Assembly: GCA_004172865.1 (NCBI GenBank)
Contig: SEBV01000011.1
Location: 164,815-228,814, forward strand
Source: Gammaproteobacteria bacterium
GTDB taxonomy: Bacteria; Pseudomonadota; Gammaproteobacteria; Pseudomonadales; Cellvibrionaceae
Length of the DNA: 64,000 nt
Direction of reading: 5' to 3'
In this document: positions 15,967 through 25,886 of the stretch, piece by piece
Numbering within the stretch: the stretch's first letter is position 1
Layout: the number at the start of each line of letters is the position of its first letter
Translations under genes and position numbers: made by a program
Notes under the pieces: model-generated
What the model was told of the DNA's origin: nothing
The model's database searches: none
What the model saw: the letters and a program-made list of their open reading frames with translations, nothing else

Positions 15967-18063
15967 TTACTTAGCAGCGGCTGCAGCAGCTTTCTTTTCT
16001 TTCTCTTTAGCAATTACCGCTTCAGCTACGTTGCTTGGGCAAGCAGAGTAGTGAGAGAACTCCATTGAGAACTGACCACGACCTGAAGTCATAGTACGCA
16101 AGGTGCTGATGTAACCAAACATTTCTGACAGTGGAACGTCAGCTTTAATACGCACGCCAGTTACGTTAGCTTCTTGACCAGAAAGCTGGCCACGACGACG
16201 GTTCAAGTCACCAATAACATCACCTACGTGATCTTCTGGGCTATACACGTCAACTTTCATGATTGGCTCAAGCAATTGTGGACCAGCTTTCGGCATAGAT
16301 TGACGGAAAGCGCCTTTTGCAGCGATTTCGAACGCAATTGCAGAGGAGTCAACGGCGTGGAACGCACCATCGTTAAGGTCAACAATAACGTCCAACACTG
16401 GGAAGCCTGCCAAAGTACCGGTAGACATCATTGAGCGGAAGCCCTTCTCAATCGCCGGGTAGAATTCTTTCGGAACGCTACCACCAACAACTGATGTAGT
16501 GAACGTAAAGCCAGTGTTTGGCTCACCTGGTTTAATGGTGTAGTCGATCTTACCGTACTGACCAGAACCACCAGATTGCTTCTTGTGGGTATAGCTGTCT
16601 TCAATTTCACGAGTGATGGTTTCGCGGTAAGCCACTTGCGGTTGACCTACTACTAACTCAACACCGTAAGTACGCTTCAGAACGTCTACTTTAATATCCA
16701 AGTGCAATTCACCCATACCTTTAAGGATGGTTTCACCTGAGTCGATATCAGTTTCAACACGGAAGGTTGGATCTTCAGCAACCATTTTACCAATCGCAAT
16801 ACCCATCTTCTCAGTTGAGCCTTTGTCTTTTGGCGTAACAGAGATAGAGATTACTGGCTCTGGGAACACCATCGCTTCCAAAGTACATTCGTGCTTAGGA
16901 TCGCAAAGGGTGTGACCAGTCTGAACGTTTTTCATGCCTACGATAGCAATAATGTCGCCCGCTTCAGCATGACTCAATTCATTACGCTCGTTCGCTTGCA
17001 TCTCAACCATACGGCCAACACGTTCGGTTTTACCGGTAAACGAGTTGAGGATGGTGTCGCCTTTCGCCAATTTACCAGAGTAAATACGTACGAAAGTCAG
17101 GGCGCCGAAACGGTCGTCCATGATTTTGAATGCCAAAGCGCGGAAAGGCTCATCAGCAGAAACGATTGCGAATTGACCGTTTGGATTACCTTCTTCGTCA
17201 GTCAAAGGCTGTGGGTTAACTTCGTGCGGAGCTGGCAAATAATCAACAACAGCGTCCAACAAGAGTTGCATACCTTTGTTCTTAAAGGCAGAACCACAGT
17301 AAGTTGGGAAGAATGCTAATTCGCGAGTACCTTTACGGATGCAGCGCTTGATGTCTTCAACTGAAGGCTCTTCGCCTTCCATGTAAGCCATCAGCAAGTC
17401 GTCGTCTTGTTCTACTGCGGTTTCGATCAATTGGCCGCGGTACAGCTCAACGTCATCAACCATGTCAGCAGGAACGTCCACTACGTTGTAGTTTTCTGGT
17501 TGGCCAGTTTCGTCCCATACGTAAGCTTTGCGGCTTAACAAATCCACAACACCTACGAAATCATCTTCAATGCCGATTGGCAATGTCATGATCAATGGGT
17601 TTGCGCCCAATACTTTTTTCACTTGCGCGGTAACTTTCAAGAAGTCAGCGCCGATACGGTCAAGTTTGTTTACGAAAATCAAACGAGATACTTTTGAGTC
17701 GTTCGCGTAACGCCAGTTGGTTTCTGACTGTGGCTCAACGCCGCCAGAACCACAGAATACGCCGATACCGCCATCGAGAACTTTCAATGAACGATATACT
17801 TCAACGGTGAAGTCAACGTGTCCGGGGGTATCAATTACGTTGAAGCGCGTGCCCTTCCAGAAACAGCTCACCGCTGCAGACTGAATGGTAATACCGCGCT
17901 CAGCTTCTTGTTCCATAAAGTCGGTCGTAGATTCACCTTCGTGAACTTCACCAATCTTGTGGATTCTACCGGTGAGCTTAAGGATACGCTCGGTAGTGGT
18001 GGTTTTACCGGCATCAACGTGGGCGAAGATACCAATGTTTCTGTATAGGGATAAGTCAGTCAT
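15967..18063 (-). CDS. fusB: Elongation factor G, FusB/FusA2 type
   Basis: This translational GTPase catalyses ribosome translocation or recycling. G motifs are visible: AHVDAGKTT (about residues 14-22), the switch region [13 protein letters not shown] (about 80-86) and NKLD (about 134-137). The length of 698 residues and the domain order are those of EF-G. The sequence, for example [20 protein letters not shown], is very close to what I recall of the stand-alone second EF-G of Pseudomonas (FusB), rather than the str-operon fusA. Its position agrees, since no rpsL, rpsG or tuf lies beside it. The alanine-rich C-terminus is normal for this type. GAGAG precedes the ATG. Whether it replaces or supplements the main EF-G cannot be told here. 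Confidence 0.9.
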   Translation of the reverse strand: MTDLSLYRNIGIFAHVDAGKTTTTERILKLTGRIHKIGEVHEGESTTDFMEQEAERGITIQSAAVSCFWKGTRFNVIDTPGHVDFTVEVYRSLKVLDGGIGVFCGSGGVEPQSETNWRYANDSKVSRLIFVNKLDRIGADFLKVTAQVKKVLGANPLIMTLPIGIEDDFVGVVDLLSRKAYVWDETGQPENYNVVDVPADMVDDVELYRGQLIETAVEQDDDLLMAYMEGEEPSVEDIKRCIRKGTRELAFFPTYCGSAFKNKGMQLLLDAVVDYLPAPHEVNPQPLTDEEGNPNGQFAIVSADEPFRALAFKIMDDRFGALTFVRIYSGKLAKGDTILNSFTGKTERVGRMVEMQANERNELSHAEAGDIIAIVGMKNVQTGHTLCDPKHECTLEAMVFPEPVISISVTPKDKGSTEKMGIAIGKMVAEDPTFRVETDIDSGETILKGMGELHLDIKVDVLKRTYGVELVVGQPQVAYRETITREIEDSYTHKKQSGGSGQYGKIDYTIKPGEPNTGFTFTTSVVGGSVPKEFYPAIEKGFRSMMSTGTLAGFPVLDVIVDLNDGAFHAVDSSAIAFEIAAKGAFRQSMPKAGPQLLEPIMKVDVYSPEDHVGDVIGDLNRRRGQLSGQEANVTGVRIKADVPLSEMFGYISTLRTMTSGRGQFSMEFSHYSACPSNVAEAVIAKEKEKKAAAAAAK

Positions 18064-18290
18064 AGCGCTCTCTATAAGCTGGGGTTAAAAATAGCGCTGC
18101 AATATACAGGAATTTATACAGATTTGCCCGCATAAAAATGAATCAAATTTCACTTTCGGTTGCTTTTAGGTGTTTTAAAGCCAGAAGCTGCTCAATAGAC
18201 AATATTTGGCAACTTCAAACTACGGATAATTCACCGCAAACATCCAATAAAATTGATTTAGGCGACAGTCGCCACGCATGTGCACGCTGA

Positions 18291-18809
18291 TTATTCGATG
18301 GATTCTTCTTTTATTTGTTTTGGTGAAGGATTGGGAAATTTGGTTTTATCCTCATCGCCAGCTGCATCGTTGCATTCGCCACTAACTTGAATCGCGCCGG
18401 GGCGATTCTTTTTATCCAGTTGTTTATAGCCTTGACGGCAAAAACCCGTATCGCCAAGTTTTGCGACCAGTCCTTCGTCAAATAAAAAGTTAAAGCGATC
18501 ATCAACTGCGTTTTCATCGCCCGACTTTTTGTCGCCGTGTGAATGATCACGATCTCCAGGTGGAGGGCCGTCGTGCCCACCTCCTCCCGGACCACCATGA
18601 CCGCCGCCATGGCCGCCATGTTTCCCGCCGCCGCCACGTTTGTCTGAATCGGGTAGATCCATAACCAACGCATAGCTAAATTGTTTAGTGCCATCGCGCT
18701 TTATTAGAGTGACAAAAGATTCCTGGGTTTTAGGTGGTTTAGATTCATGACTTGCACAAGCAGCCAAGGCAAATGTGAAAGTAATTATGATTAGTTTTGA
18801 AAAATTCAT
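18291..18809 (-). CDS. Lipoprotein with a Gly/His-rich region
   Basis: A 172-residue protein with lipobox LAAC (Cys18), so it is probably anchored in the envelope. Residues about 58-92 are an unusual Gly/His/Asp-rich tract (KHGGHGGGHGGPGGGG then HDGPPPGDRDHSHGD), which could bind divalent metal. Around it are a short strand-forming part (FVTLIKRDGTKQFSYALVMD) and a C-terminal part with two cysteines (TGFCRQGY and SGECND). No family is recognised. It stands alone between fusA2 and the divergent GST gene. Confidence 0.65.
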   Translation of the reverse strand: MNFSKLIIITFTFALAACASHESKPPKTQESFVTLIKRDGTKQFSYALVMDLPDSDKRGGGGKHGGHGGGHGGPGGGGHDGPPPGDRDHSHGDKKSGDENAVDDRFNFLFDEGLVAKLGDTGFCRQGYKQLDKKNRPGAIQVSGECNDAAGDEDKTKFPNPSPKQIKEESIE

Positions 18810-18991
18810 TACAGATCCTCAGAATAAAATTATGTGTCGAGTAGACTCTTGCGGGTGAAAAAATTCAGCCGCGAAAAAAGAAGTCTTATTGTTTGCACAA
18901 TCACCATCGACACACGCAATCGGTTCCCCGCAATAAAAATGCATCACCAACAGATAGTTCGCGTAAAATATTTTAAATTCCATTAATAGCC

Positions 18992-19633
18992 GTGACTGCC
19001 GTGAACAAAAATTCCCTACCCGTTTTATACACCTTTAGGCGTTGCCCCTACGCAATGCGTGCACGCATGGCAATTTATAGAGCGGGAATTAAAGTGGAAT
19101 CCATTGAGGTTTCATTAAAAAATAAACCGCAAAGTTTGTTGGATTATTCACCCAAAGCGACAGTGCCAGTATTAGTAACAATCAGAGGTAAAGTTATCGA
19201 ACAAAGCCGCGACATTATGATGTGGGCACTCAACCAATCAGATCGCGATAATTGGTTGATGCAAACTGATTCAGTTGCGCAAGAACAGATGAAAAAACTC
19301 ATCGATACCTGCGACAACGATTTTAAACCCTTGTTGGATCGCTACAAATATTTCGATCGTTACCCGGAATTTTCTCAGCAAGATTATCGCCAGCAAGCAG
19401 AATTTTTTTTGCAGTTACTGGATGACCGCCTAGCTCAAAATAATTTTCTAATGGATAAAAATATGCGGCTTGCCGACATTGCTATCTTTCCCTTCGTTCG
19501 ACAATTTGCGAATACCGATACAGAGTGGTTTAACGCCAGCAAATATAAAAACCTACAGCGCTGGCTAAATGTTTGCGTTAACACAACCATGTTCGAAACG
19601 ATTATGGCGAACCGAAAAAATCTGAATAAATAA
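18992..19633 (+). CDS. Glutathione S-transferase / glutaredoxin-2-like protein
   Basis: The N-terminal thioredoxin-fold domain has the FRRCPYAMRARMAI motif, where C-P-Y-A is the glutaredoxin-like active site, and a cis-proline segment ATVPVLV followed by IEQSRDIMMW. A helical C-terminal domain with LADIAIFPFVRQF completes a GST fold of 213 residues. This CPYA form suggests a thiol-transferase or lyase role more than classical conjugation. The start is a GTG at 18992, with another in frame at 19001, and no strong RBS marks either. It is a single cytoplasmic gene. Confidence 0.8.
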   Translation: MTAVNKNSLPVLYTFRRCPYAMRARMAIYRAGIKVESIEVSLKNKPQSLLDYSPKATVPVLVTIRGKVIEQSRDIMMWALNQSDRDNWLMQTDSVAQEQMKKLIDTCDNDFKPLLDRYKYFDRYPEFSQQDYRQQAEFFLQLLDDRLAQNNFLMDKNMRLADIAIFPFVRQFANTDTEWFNASKYKNLQRWLNVCVNTTMFETIMANRKNLNK

Positions 19634-19938
19634 ATGCTTAGCAAATTTGCGTGCCGAATTTTTTTCGGCGTTATTGTTTTTGTAACTATTTGAAACGGCT
19701 AAACGCGATAGGCGCACATAATTTGAATTTCCAATCACCTAAATATTGATTAGAACCATTAACTGCAGTAGTGTCGCGGTCTCGCTTGAGAGTTTCTGCA
19801 CGTCGCTGCAGGCAGCCGTCTCCAGGCAGATATAAATAAAATAAAAATTGATAGTTTTACTGGAAAAAACTTTAGATCCCCAAGCTGTGCAATGAACCTC
19901 GGTCAATCCGTCCTAATAACCAAGACGAGATTGAAACT
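19634..19938. other. Intergenic region before the pectate lyase
   Basis: A weak hairpin, GCCGAA-T5-TTCGGC (19653-19669), followed by T-rich DNA may end the GST transcript. The rest should carry the pectate lyase promoter and a long leader. I see GC-rich short palindromes around 19795-19825 (CTGCA...TGCAG) but nothing that matches a known operator or riboswitch. Confidence 0.45.
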
Positions 19939-21786
19939 ATGAATACCCAAAGATCTACAATAACGAAAAAAAAGATTGGTTTTGCCCTTAAGTCAATGAC
20001 AGCTGCGGCAGCCTTGCTTACCAGCGGCATGGCATTTGCTGCAGCCACCGGTGGTTTTTCTACTACTGACGGCGGTAACTTAACAGGTGCTAAATCTTTC
20101 ACTGCTGCAACCTACCAAGAAATTAATACCATTATTGCGAACGCCAAGCTCGATGCTAATGGCGACAAAGTAACTGGTGGCGCTTATCCCGTCATCATCA
20201 CCTACACCGGCAATGAAGATTCACTAATTGCACAAATCATCAAAGACTCTACGATTGATGCGTCGCATAACTGCCCGAATCCACATTGGAGCGATGCTTA
20301 CCGCGAAGTGCAAATCAAGGAATTCACCAAAGGTATTACCATTATTGGTGCCAATGGTTCATCGGCTAACTTTGGTATCACTATTATCAAAAGTAATAAC
20401 GTTGTTGTTCGCAATATGAAAATTGGTGCCCTTGGCGGCGCCAGCAACGATGCAGATATGCTGCGCGTTGATACCAGCTCGAACGTATGGCTCGACCATA
20501 ACGAATTGTTTGCCGTTAACAATGAATGTAATGGTTCTCCCGATGGCGACTTAACCTTTGAAAGTGCGATTGATATTAAAAAGGATTCGCACAACATCAC
20601 CGTTTCTTACAACTTTATCCATGACAGCAAAAAAGTTGGTTTGGATGGTTCAAGCAGCAGCGATATTGCTGGTGGCCGTGAAATCACTTTCCACCACAAC
20701 GTTTACAAAAACGTAAACGCTCGTTTGCCATTACAACGTGGCGGCTGGACGCATATGTATAACAACCTCTATGACGGCATTACCGACTCAGGTATCAATG
20801 TGCGTCAAGCTGGTTACGCGTTGATTGAAAAAAACTGGTTTGAAAATGCCAAGAACCCTGTGACCTGTCGTTACGATAGCAGCAACTGCGGTTGGTGGGA
20901 CTTACGTGACAACAACGTTAAAAACCCGGGCGACTTTGCAACCTACAACATTACTTGGTCAAGCGGCGGCACTATTGATGCAACCAACTGGACAACCACT
21001 GCACCTTTCCCAATTAGCATTCCTTACAGCTACTCGCCAGCAACTCCACAATGCGTAAAAGACAAGTTACTTAGCGTTGCGGGTGTCGGCAAAAACAATG
21101 CGCAATTGAGTGTTTCAGGTTGTGGTACTACTAGCAGCTCGGTAGCAACAACTTCGAGCAAGTCGTCTAGCTCGGTGGTTGTGGCTTCATCAAGTAAGTC
21201 TTCAAGCTCTGTGGCGGCTACGTCTTCAAGCAAATCATCAAGTTCAGTAGCGACAACATCTTCGAGCAAATCTTCAAGCTCGGCCGCTTCTGGCACTATT
21301 ACGCTATCGGCTTCTGCTGGCAGCGGTGGTATTAGCTTAAGCTGGGGCGCAAATAATCTTACCTTCGGCTCTCAAGAAGTTTATCGCGATACGGACTCGG
21401 ATGTATCAGGTAGGGTGAGAATTGCCACAGTGGCGTCAACCGTTCGTGCTTATACCGACACCACCGCTGCAGCGGGCCAAACTTACTACTACTGGATCAA
21501 GAATACGACCAGTGGTGTAGTCACCAACTCGAACGCAGCTTCAGCAACTGTCACTAGCAGCGGCCCAGTTTTGACTGGCACTGGCGATTATCCAGACGGC
21601 TTCTCAAAATGTGCTGATCTGGGCGCAACTTGCTCTTTGGAATCTGGCGATGGTTGGGTAGCATTTGGCCGTAAAGGTAAGTGGGTCACTAAGAAAGTGT
21701 CTGTACCGGGCTCAATTGCTTGTACCGTTGCGGCCTTTGGTTCTGATCCAGCAGGCAACCCAAACAAGTGTTCTTATAAGCGTTAA
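19939..21786 (+). CDS. Modular PL1 pectate lyase, secreted
   Basis: This secreted enzyme cleaves polygalacturonate by beta-elimination. A long signal peptide with a basic start ends near AFAA (about 35). The catalytic parallel beta-helix covers about 40-390, with the PL1 marks VWLDHNEL (183-190), the calcium-binding-type AIDIKK (210-215) and the catalytic-arginine block NARLPLQRGG (260-269). A linker of SSSKSSSSV-type repeats (about 395-448) is followed by an Fn3-like domain (about 450-545, TYYYWIKN) and a cysteine-bearing C-terminal module of about 65 residues (GDYPDGFSKCADLGATC...NKCSYKR) of unknown role. That module might bind polysaccharide. Poly-serine linkers are typical of Cellvibrio and Saccharophagus enzymes. 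It is a single gene with its own terminator. Confidence 0.92.
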   Translation: MNTQRSTITKKKIGFALKSMTAAAALLTSGMAFAAATGGFSTTDGGNLTGAKSFTAATYQEINTIIANAKLDANGDKVTGGAYPVIITYTGNEDSLIAQIIKDSTIDASHNCPNPHWSDAYREVQIKEFTKGITIIGANGSSANFGITIIKSNNVVVRNMKIGALGGASNDADMLRVDTSSNVWLDHNELFAVNNECNGSPDGDLTFESAIDIKKDSHNITVSYNFIHDSKKVGLDGSSSSDIAGGREITFHHNVYKNVNARLPLQRGGWTHMYNNLYDGITDSGINVRQAGYALIEKNWFENAKNPVTCRYDSSNCGWWDLRDNNVKNPGDFATYNITWSSGGTIDATNWTTTAPFPISIPYSYSPATPQCVKDKLLSVAGVGKNNAQLSVSGCGTTSSSVATTSSKSSSSVVVASSSKSSSSVAATSSSKSSSSVATTSSSKSSSSAASGTITLSASAGSGGISLSWGANNLTFGSQEVYRDTDSDVSGRVRIATVASTVRAYTDTTAAAGQTYYYWIKNTTSGVVTNSNAASATVTSSGPVLTGTGDYPDGFSKCADLGATCSLESGDGWVAFGRKGKWVTKKVSVPGSIACTVAAFGSDPAGNPNKCSYKR

Positions 21787-21806
21787 TCTTTAAAGCTTAA
21801 ATCCCG

Positions 21807-21837
21807 TGGGCAAAACGATCTCAAGTCGTTTTGCCCA
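21807..21837 (+). terminator. Terminator of the pectate lyase gene
   Basis: A perfect 12-bp stem (21807-21818 and 21826-21837) with a 7-nt loop is followed by seven T residues, 20 bp after the stop codon. Confidence 0.9.
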
Positions 21838-21970
21838 TTTTTTTAACATCAATAAAGTAATCCTGAATTACCACTTCATAAAATCCCAAGATCATTTCTT
21901 AGCTCGCCTCGCCGTTAAACAGGTTATTATTCCCGCCTACATAATTTTCAGATGAGTGCTCAACAAGCTC

Positions 21971-22600
21971 ATGAATAAACTTTTTATCATAGGCTTGCCG
22001 CGCACGGGTACGACAAGCATTAGCGTCGCGCTACTGGAGCATAATTTTAAGGTAGCGCATACAGCCTATACAAAGCGCGCGTTTGAATTGGCAGATGTTA
22101 TTTCAGATGCGCCCTGTTTCAGTGATTACGTTCAGCTGGACGAGTTATTTCCCTGCTCAAAATTTGTTTATTTGGAGCGCGATCTGGAAAGCTGGATACC
22201 TTCGATACAAATGTTATTGAAAAAAATGCAACCTGAGCTGCATGAAAAAACTGGTTATTTACATCCTGTACTTAAACGCTCCTTTAGTACAACTTTTGAA
22301 TTATTAACTACAATTGATCCATTCGATCACCAACATTTGAAATCCTGCTACCTTAAGCATCAAGATAAAGTTTTTAACTATTTTAAACATCGTAATGATT
22401 TATTAAGTATTGATATTAGCGAGAAAAACAGTTTAAAAAAGTTGTTGGATTTTCTAGGTATTCAAGCTGAAAACTCTACCGATTTTCCTCACCTCAATAA
22501 AGGCAAGCAAGTAGATAACTGGAAGGAGTTTAAACACCCCAATAAAATTAATTCCTTGAGCGCAGGCAAAGAACATAGAAAGTTTTTCGATTATAAATAG
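21971..22600 (+). CDS. Sulfotransferase-like protein
   Basis: The N-terminus LFIIGLPRTGTTSISVAL is the PAPS-binding P-loop-like motif of the sulfotransferase superfamily. FVYLERDLESWIPS resembles the second PAPS-contact region. The remaining helical part is short (about 209 residues), as in small bacterial sulfotransferase-family proteins whose acceptors are unknown. The ATG at 21971 gives the most compact N-terminus; a GTG at 21956 is possible. No sulfated-product pathway lies beside it, although cysDN, which could feed PAPS synthesis, is about 35 kb away in this window. Confidence 0.7.
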   Translation: MNKLFIIGLPRTGTTSISVALLEHNFKVAHTAYTKRAFELADVISDAPCFSDYVQLDELFPCSKFVYLERDLESWIPSIQMLLKKMQPELHEKTGYLHPVLKRSFSTTFELLTTIDPFDHQHLKSCYLKHQDKVFNYFKHRNDLLSIDISEKNSLKKLLDFLGIQAENSTDFPHLNKGKQVDNWKEFKHPNKINSLSAGKEHRKFFDYK

Positions 22601-22669
22601 CTATAAATAAATCAGCCCATCCGCTTAACGGATCGCTTTGGCAGGAACAATTTTAAAAGAGAAATAATA

Positions 22670-24472
22670 ATGCTTCATAAATTTCAGTTAAGTACGTTAG
22701 CTACTCTATTTTGTTTATCACTAGCGTTTGAAGCAAACGCACAGCAACCACCAGCACCGCCGTCTCCTCAAAATAATGCGACGGAAATATTGATCACCGG
22801 CCAGCAAAATGCGTCAAAATGGTTTCGTGCGGAAAGCCAGCATTTTATTGTTTTTGCGGATACGCGACGTGAAGATGTCACGCAGCTGTTGAGCAATCTG
22901 GAACGATTGGATTATCTATTACGCACCTATATGAAAATCAATAAAGAAGCGGAACAAAAACTAACGCTTTATTATCAAGACAGCGCTAATGGGCTTAAAG
23001 AAGTAGCAAAAGACCAACCGCCATTTGCTATCGGGCTTTACAACAGCTGCGAATCGGGCGTGCAAGGTTTTGGCATTCATTTAAAACGCATCGCCACTTT
23101 AACGGACGAACAACTAACAAAGCCGCTGAACGAAAGTCTTTCTTATATTTTTGAAGCTTATACCCGGCACTTTATTTACCGCTACACCAATATACGCACG
23201 CCCACTTCCTTTATAGATGGCTTTGCACAATACTTTGCAAGTACACGCTTTTCCGATACACAAATGCTGATAGGCAAAGCGCCGACCAGTGTTGATAATT
23301 ATTTAGGTTTTATAAGCGCCGGCCACACCTATAGCTTGGATTACACGGATATATTGGAGCAAAATGATTCCAAAGGTCATAATTTTGCGGGCACTGCCGG
23401 AGTTCAGCTAGAATTTGAAGCAAAATCCTGGTTGTTGACACATTATATGTTGTCATCAAACGAAAATTTAAAATCGCTTCGTGACTATTTAAATTTAATT
23501 AATCAAGACGTAAAACCAACCGAAGCATTTGAACAAGCCTTCGGTTACAAAGCATCTAAAATCGGTAATACACTGTGGAAATATAAATTGAAATCAGCGA
23601 AAGCACTTCAATTTGAATTTTCTTCTCTTCCGGTTGCTGATATTAACTTTAGCGATCTACCACTTTCAGCAAATAATTTATTGCTTGCCGATGCCGCGTT
23701 AAAAGCTTGTCCAGATCGCAAACGTGGCGAAGCAATTTTGCAGCAAGTCAGTAAAGAAGCAAAAAAATTCCCTGCCAGTGATTACGCACAACTTATTTTA
23801 AGCCGAGCGCAAATCGATTGGGGAAATGCGCAAGATGCCCTCCCCTATCTCACCGAAAAAACGCAAAAAGATATAAGCAGCTTTGATGCATTTTATCTTC
23901 TCGGCTCGTCACAGTTACAATTAGCACAACGCAGCGAAAGCGCGCAAAAACAAGCCTATATAGAAGCATCTCAACGAAATTTTTCGCAAGCGCTAACGTT
24001 AAATGGTCAATCACCTGAAGCAGCTTACGGATTATTTAAGGCAGGAATAATTGCCGAAAATACTCCCAGCGAAAAAACCTTGGCTTACGCATTCGCAGCC
24101 TGGAAAAATGCAAATGAAGTCACGACCTTTACAAAAGCAGCCGCACTTGCTTATGCCTATTCAACTCAAGTAACCAAGTTTCAGGATACCTTGGCATTAT
24201 TGAGCCGTAATATACGCGACCCTCAAACAGCCGCATGGGCAAAAACTTGGCAAGCAAAGTTAGATGTAGGCGTGAAGCGCTCAGAAATATTGGCGGAAAT
24301 GCGCTCAGAATTAAGCAATCCTTTTAAAGAATGGACCATCGCTAATGAAACCGTAATGAAAGAAGTTGAGCTAAATTCCGGGTTGGATGCTGCGCGCAGT
24401 GTTATAAATGATCAAAACCAAACTCAACAAATGCCCAGCCAAAATGTCGGTGGGAATCGTGGCAATCCTTAA
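22670..24472 (+). CDS. Secreted TPR-like protein with a peptidase-MA-like N-terminus
   Basis: A 600-residue exported protein with signal peptide ending EANAQ (about 25). Residues about 48-200 (WFRAESQHFIVFADTRREDV and the later SFIDGFAQYFASTRF) resemble DUF1570/peptidase-MA-like domains. The metal-binding HEXXH site is missing (FEAYTRHF at the expected place), so catalysis is unlikely. From about 330 to 540 the sequence has helical TPR-like repeats (DAFYLLGSSQLQLAQRSESAQKQ). The end is Gln/Asn-rich. It is probably an envelope scaffold. The family call is tentative. The gene stands alone, about 70 bp after the sulfotransferase gene. Confidence 0.6.
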   Translation: MLHKFQLSTLATLFCLSLAFEANAQQPPAPPSPQNNATEILITGQQNASKWFRAESQHFIVFADTRREDVTQLLSNLERLDYLLRTYMKINKEAEQKLTLYYQDSANGLKEVAKDQPPFAIGLYNSCESGVQGFGIHLKRIATLTDEQLTKPLNESLSYIFEAYTRHFIYRYTNIRTPTSFIDGFAQYFASTRFSDTQMLIGKAPTSVDNYLGFISAGHTYSLDYTDILEQNDSKGHNFAGTAGVQLEFEAKSWLLTHYMLSSNENLKSLRDYLNLINQDVKPTEAFEQAFGYKASKIGNTLWKYKLKSAKALQFEFSSLPVADINFSDLPLSANNLLLADAALKACPDRKRGEAILQQVSKEAKKFPASDYAQLILSRAQIDWGNAQDALPYLTEKTQKDISSFDAFYLLGSSQLQLAQRSESAQKQAYIEASQRNFSQALTLNGQSPEAAYGLFKAGIIAENTPSEKTLAYAFAAWKNANEVTTFTKAAALAYAYSTQVTKFQDTLALLSRNIRDPQTAAWAKTWQAKLDVGVKRSEILAEMRSELSNPFKEWTIANETVMKEVELNSGLDAARSVINDQNQTQQMPSQNVGGNRGNP

Positions 24473-24589
24473 TAATGCATTGGTAACATCCACAATTTAA
24501 CTCGTAAAATCAACAAATGGTGTGCTACCGAACTCTGAAAACCTTGTGAATAGGTATAATAAAATTCATTTACTACTGGAGTTCAATAA

Positions 24590-25477
24590 ATGGACTGGAA
24601 AGGCGGCAGACGTAGCAACAATGTTGATGATCAACGCAACTCCCCACTCGCGGCAAGCGCAGGTGGATTGGGACTATTATTTCGTTTTTTGCCTTTCTTA
24701 ATAAGCACTAAAATTGGGCGAGTCATTTTGGTAGTGGGAGCTTTAGGATACGCAGGTGCACATTTTCTCGGAATTGATATCGCCCAATTATTAGGTGGTC
24801 AACCGCAACGCTCAACCCAAGCAGCCAGTCCTCAAGATCAAGAATTAGCTGATTTCGTCTCCGTAATTCTCGCAAGCACTGAAGATGCCTGGAAAACTGA
24901 ATTTCAAAAATCAGGTAAAACCTATCAAGAACCTGTGCTGGTTTTATTTAGAGATCGTGTCAACTCTGCATGTGGTTTAGCACAATCTGCCACCGGCCCT
25001 TTCTACTGTCCGGGCGATCACAAGCTTTATATTGACTTAAGTTTTTATCAGGAAATGAAAACAAAATTGGGTGTCCCAGGAGACTTTGCACAAGCTTATG
25101 TAATTGCTCACGAAGTCGGCCATCACGTACAAAATTTATTAGGCGTGGCAGACAAAGTTAGACAAGCCCAACAAAACAAATCAGAAGCAGTTGTAAATGC
25201 GCTCTCGGTAAAACTTGAATTACAAGCGGATTGCCTAGCTGGCGTGTGGGGGCATTTCGCGAATAACGAAAGAAAAATGCTGGAATCTGGAGATATTGAA
25301 GAAGCTTTAAATGCTGCAGCCGCCATAGGCGACGACCACCTGCAGGAACAAGCTACTGGTACCGTTCGACCAGAAAAATTTACCCACGGCACATCAAAAC
25401 AGAGGGCTGAATGGTTCAATCGTGGCTTTCAAAGCGGTGCTTTTAATGATTGTAATACGTTTAAAAATGCCGATTAG
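24590..25477 (+). CDS. ypfJ: YpfJ-family zinc metallopeptidase-like membrane protein
   Basis: The protein follows the neutral zinc metallopeptidase (YpfJ, Zn_peptidase) family over its full length of 295 residues. It starts MDWKGGRRS, has one N-terminal membrane segment (about 36-66) and then the metal site in VIAHEVGHHVQNLLG, an HExGH motif. A further ligand region, LELQADCLAGVWGH, and the C-terminal HGTSKQRAEWFNRG are family hallmarks. The catalytic part is expected in the periplasm, and the substrate is unknown. GGAG precedes the ATG. It is a single gene ahead of a terminator. Confidence 0.88.
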   Translation: MDWKGGRRSNNVDDQRNSPLAASAGGLGLLFRFLPFLISTKIGRVILVVGALGYAGAHFLGIDIAQLLGGQPQRSTQAASPQDQELADFVSVILASTEDAWKTEFQKSGKTYQEPVLVLFRDRVNSACGLAQSATGPFYCPGDHKLYIDLSFYQEMKTKLGVPGDFAQAYVIAHEVGHHVQNLLGVADKVRQAQQNKSEAVVNALSVKLELQADCLAGVWGHFANNERKMLESGDIEEALNAAAAIGDDHLQEQATGTVRPEKFTHGTSKQRAEWFNRGFQSGAFNDCNTFKNAD

Positions 25478-25530
25478 TATCGGTAATAATATTTGTAGCT
25501 ATTAACAAATAGCCAAAACATAACAATAAA

Positions 25531-25550
25531 AAACCCGCAAAAGCGGGTTT
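25531..25550. terminator. Terminator shared by ypfJ and tRNA-Val
   Basis: An 8-bp perfect stem (25531-25538 and 25543-25550) with an AAAA loop has A-rich and T-rich flanks. It lies between the + strand ypfJ end and the minus-strand tRNA 3' end. Confidence 0.8.
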
Positions 25551-25557
25551 AATAAAT

Positions 25558-25634
25558 TGGTAGGACTAAGCAGACTCGAACTGCTGACCCCCACCATGTC
25601 AAGGTGGTGCTCTAACCAACTGAGCTATAGTCCT
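25558..25634 (-). tRNA. tRNA-Val (anticodon GAC)
   Basis: The reverse complement folds into a complete 77-nt cloverleaf with an encoded CCA. The acceptor pairs AGGACTA with TAGTCCT, the D-stem is GCTC/GAGC, the anticodon stem is CCACC/GGTGG around TTGACAT, and the T-stem is AGCAG/CTGCT around TTCGAGT. The anticodon GAC reads valine codons. Confidence 0.95.
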
Positions 25635-25886
25635 ATATTTAAGGCGCGCACTGTACCAATCAAAATCCTTTTCAACAAGTATTTTTTTGTGTCCTATCAC
25701 GCGACACATCAGGTTTATAGCACGCGAAAAAAGCATTAAATGACAAAAAATTAGTTATTTCTAATATTTGAATCTCGCATGCCTATAACAAAAAGTTACT
25801 ATTTAAAAATGAATAACGGAGGCATTTCCCGTAGAATACGCAGCACAGTGAATATTGCACTTAAAGGATCAATACCAGGTAAAACA

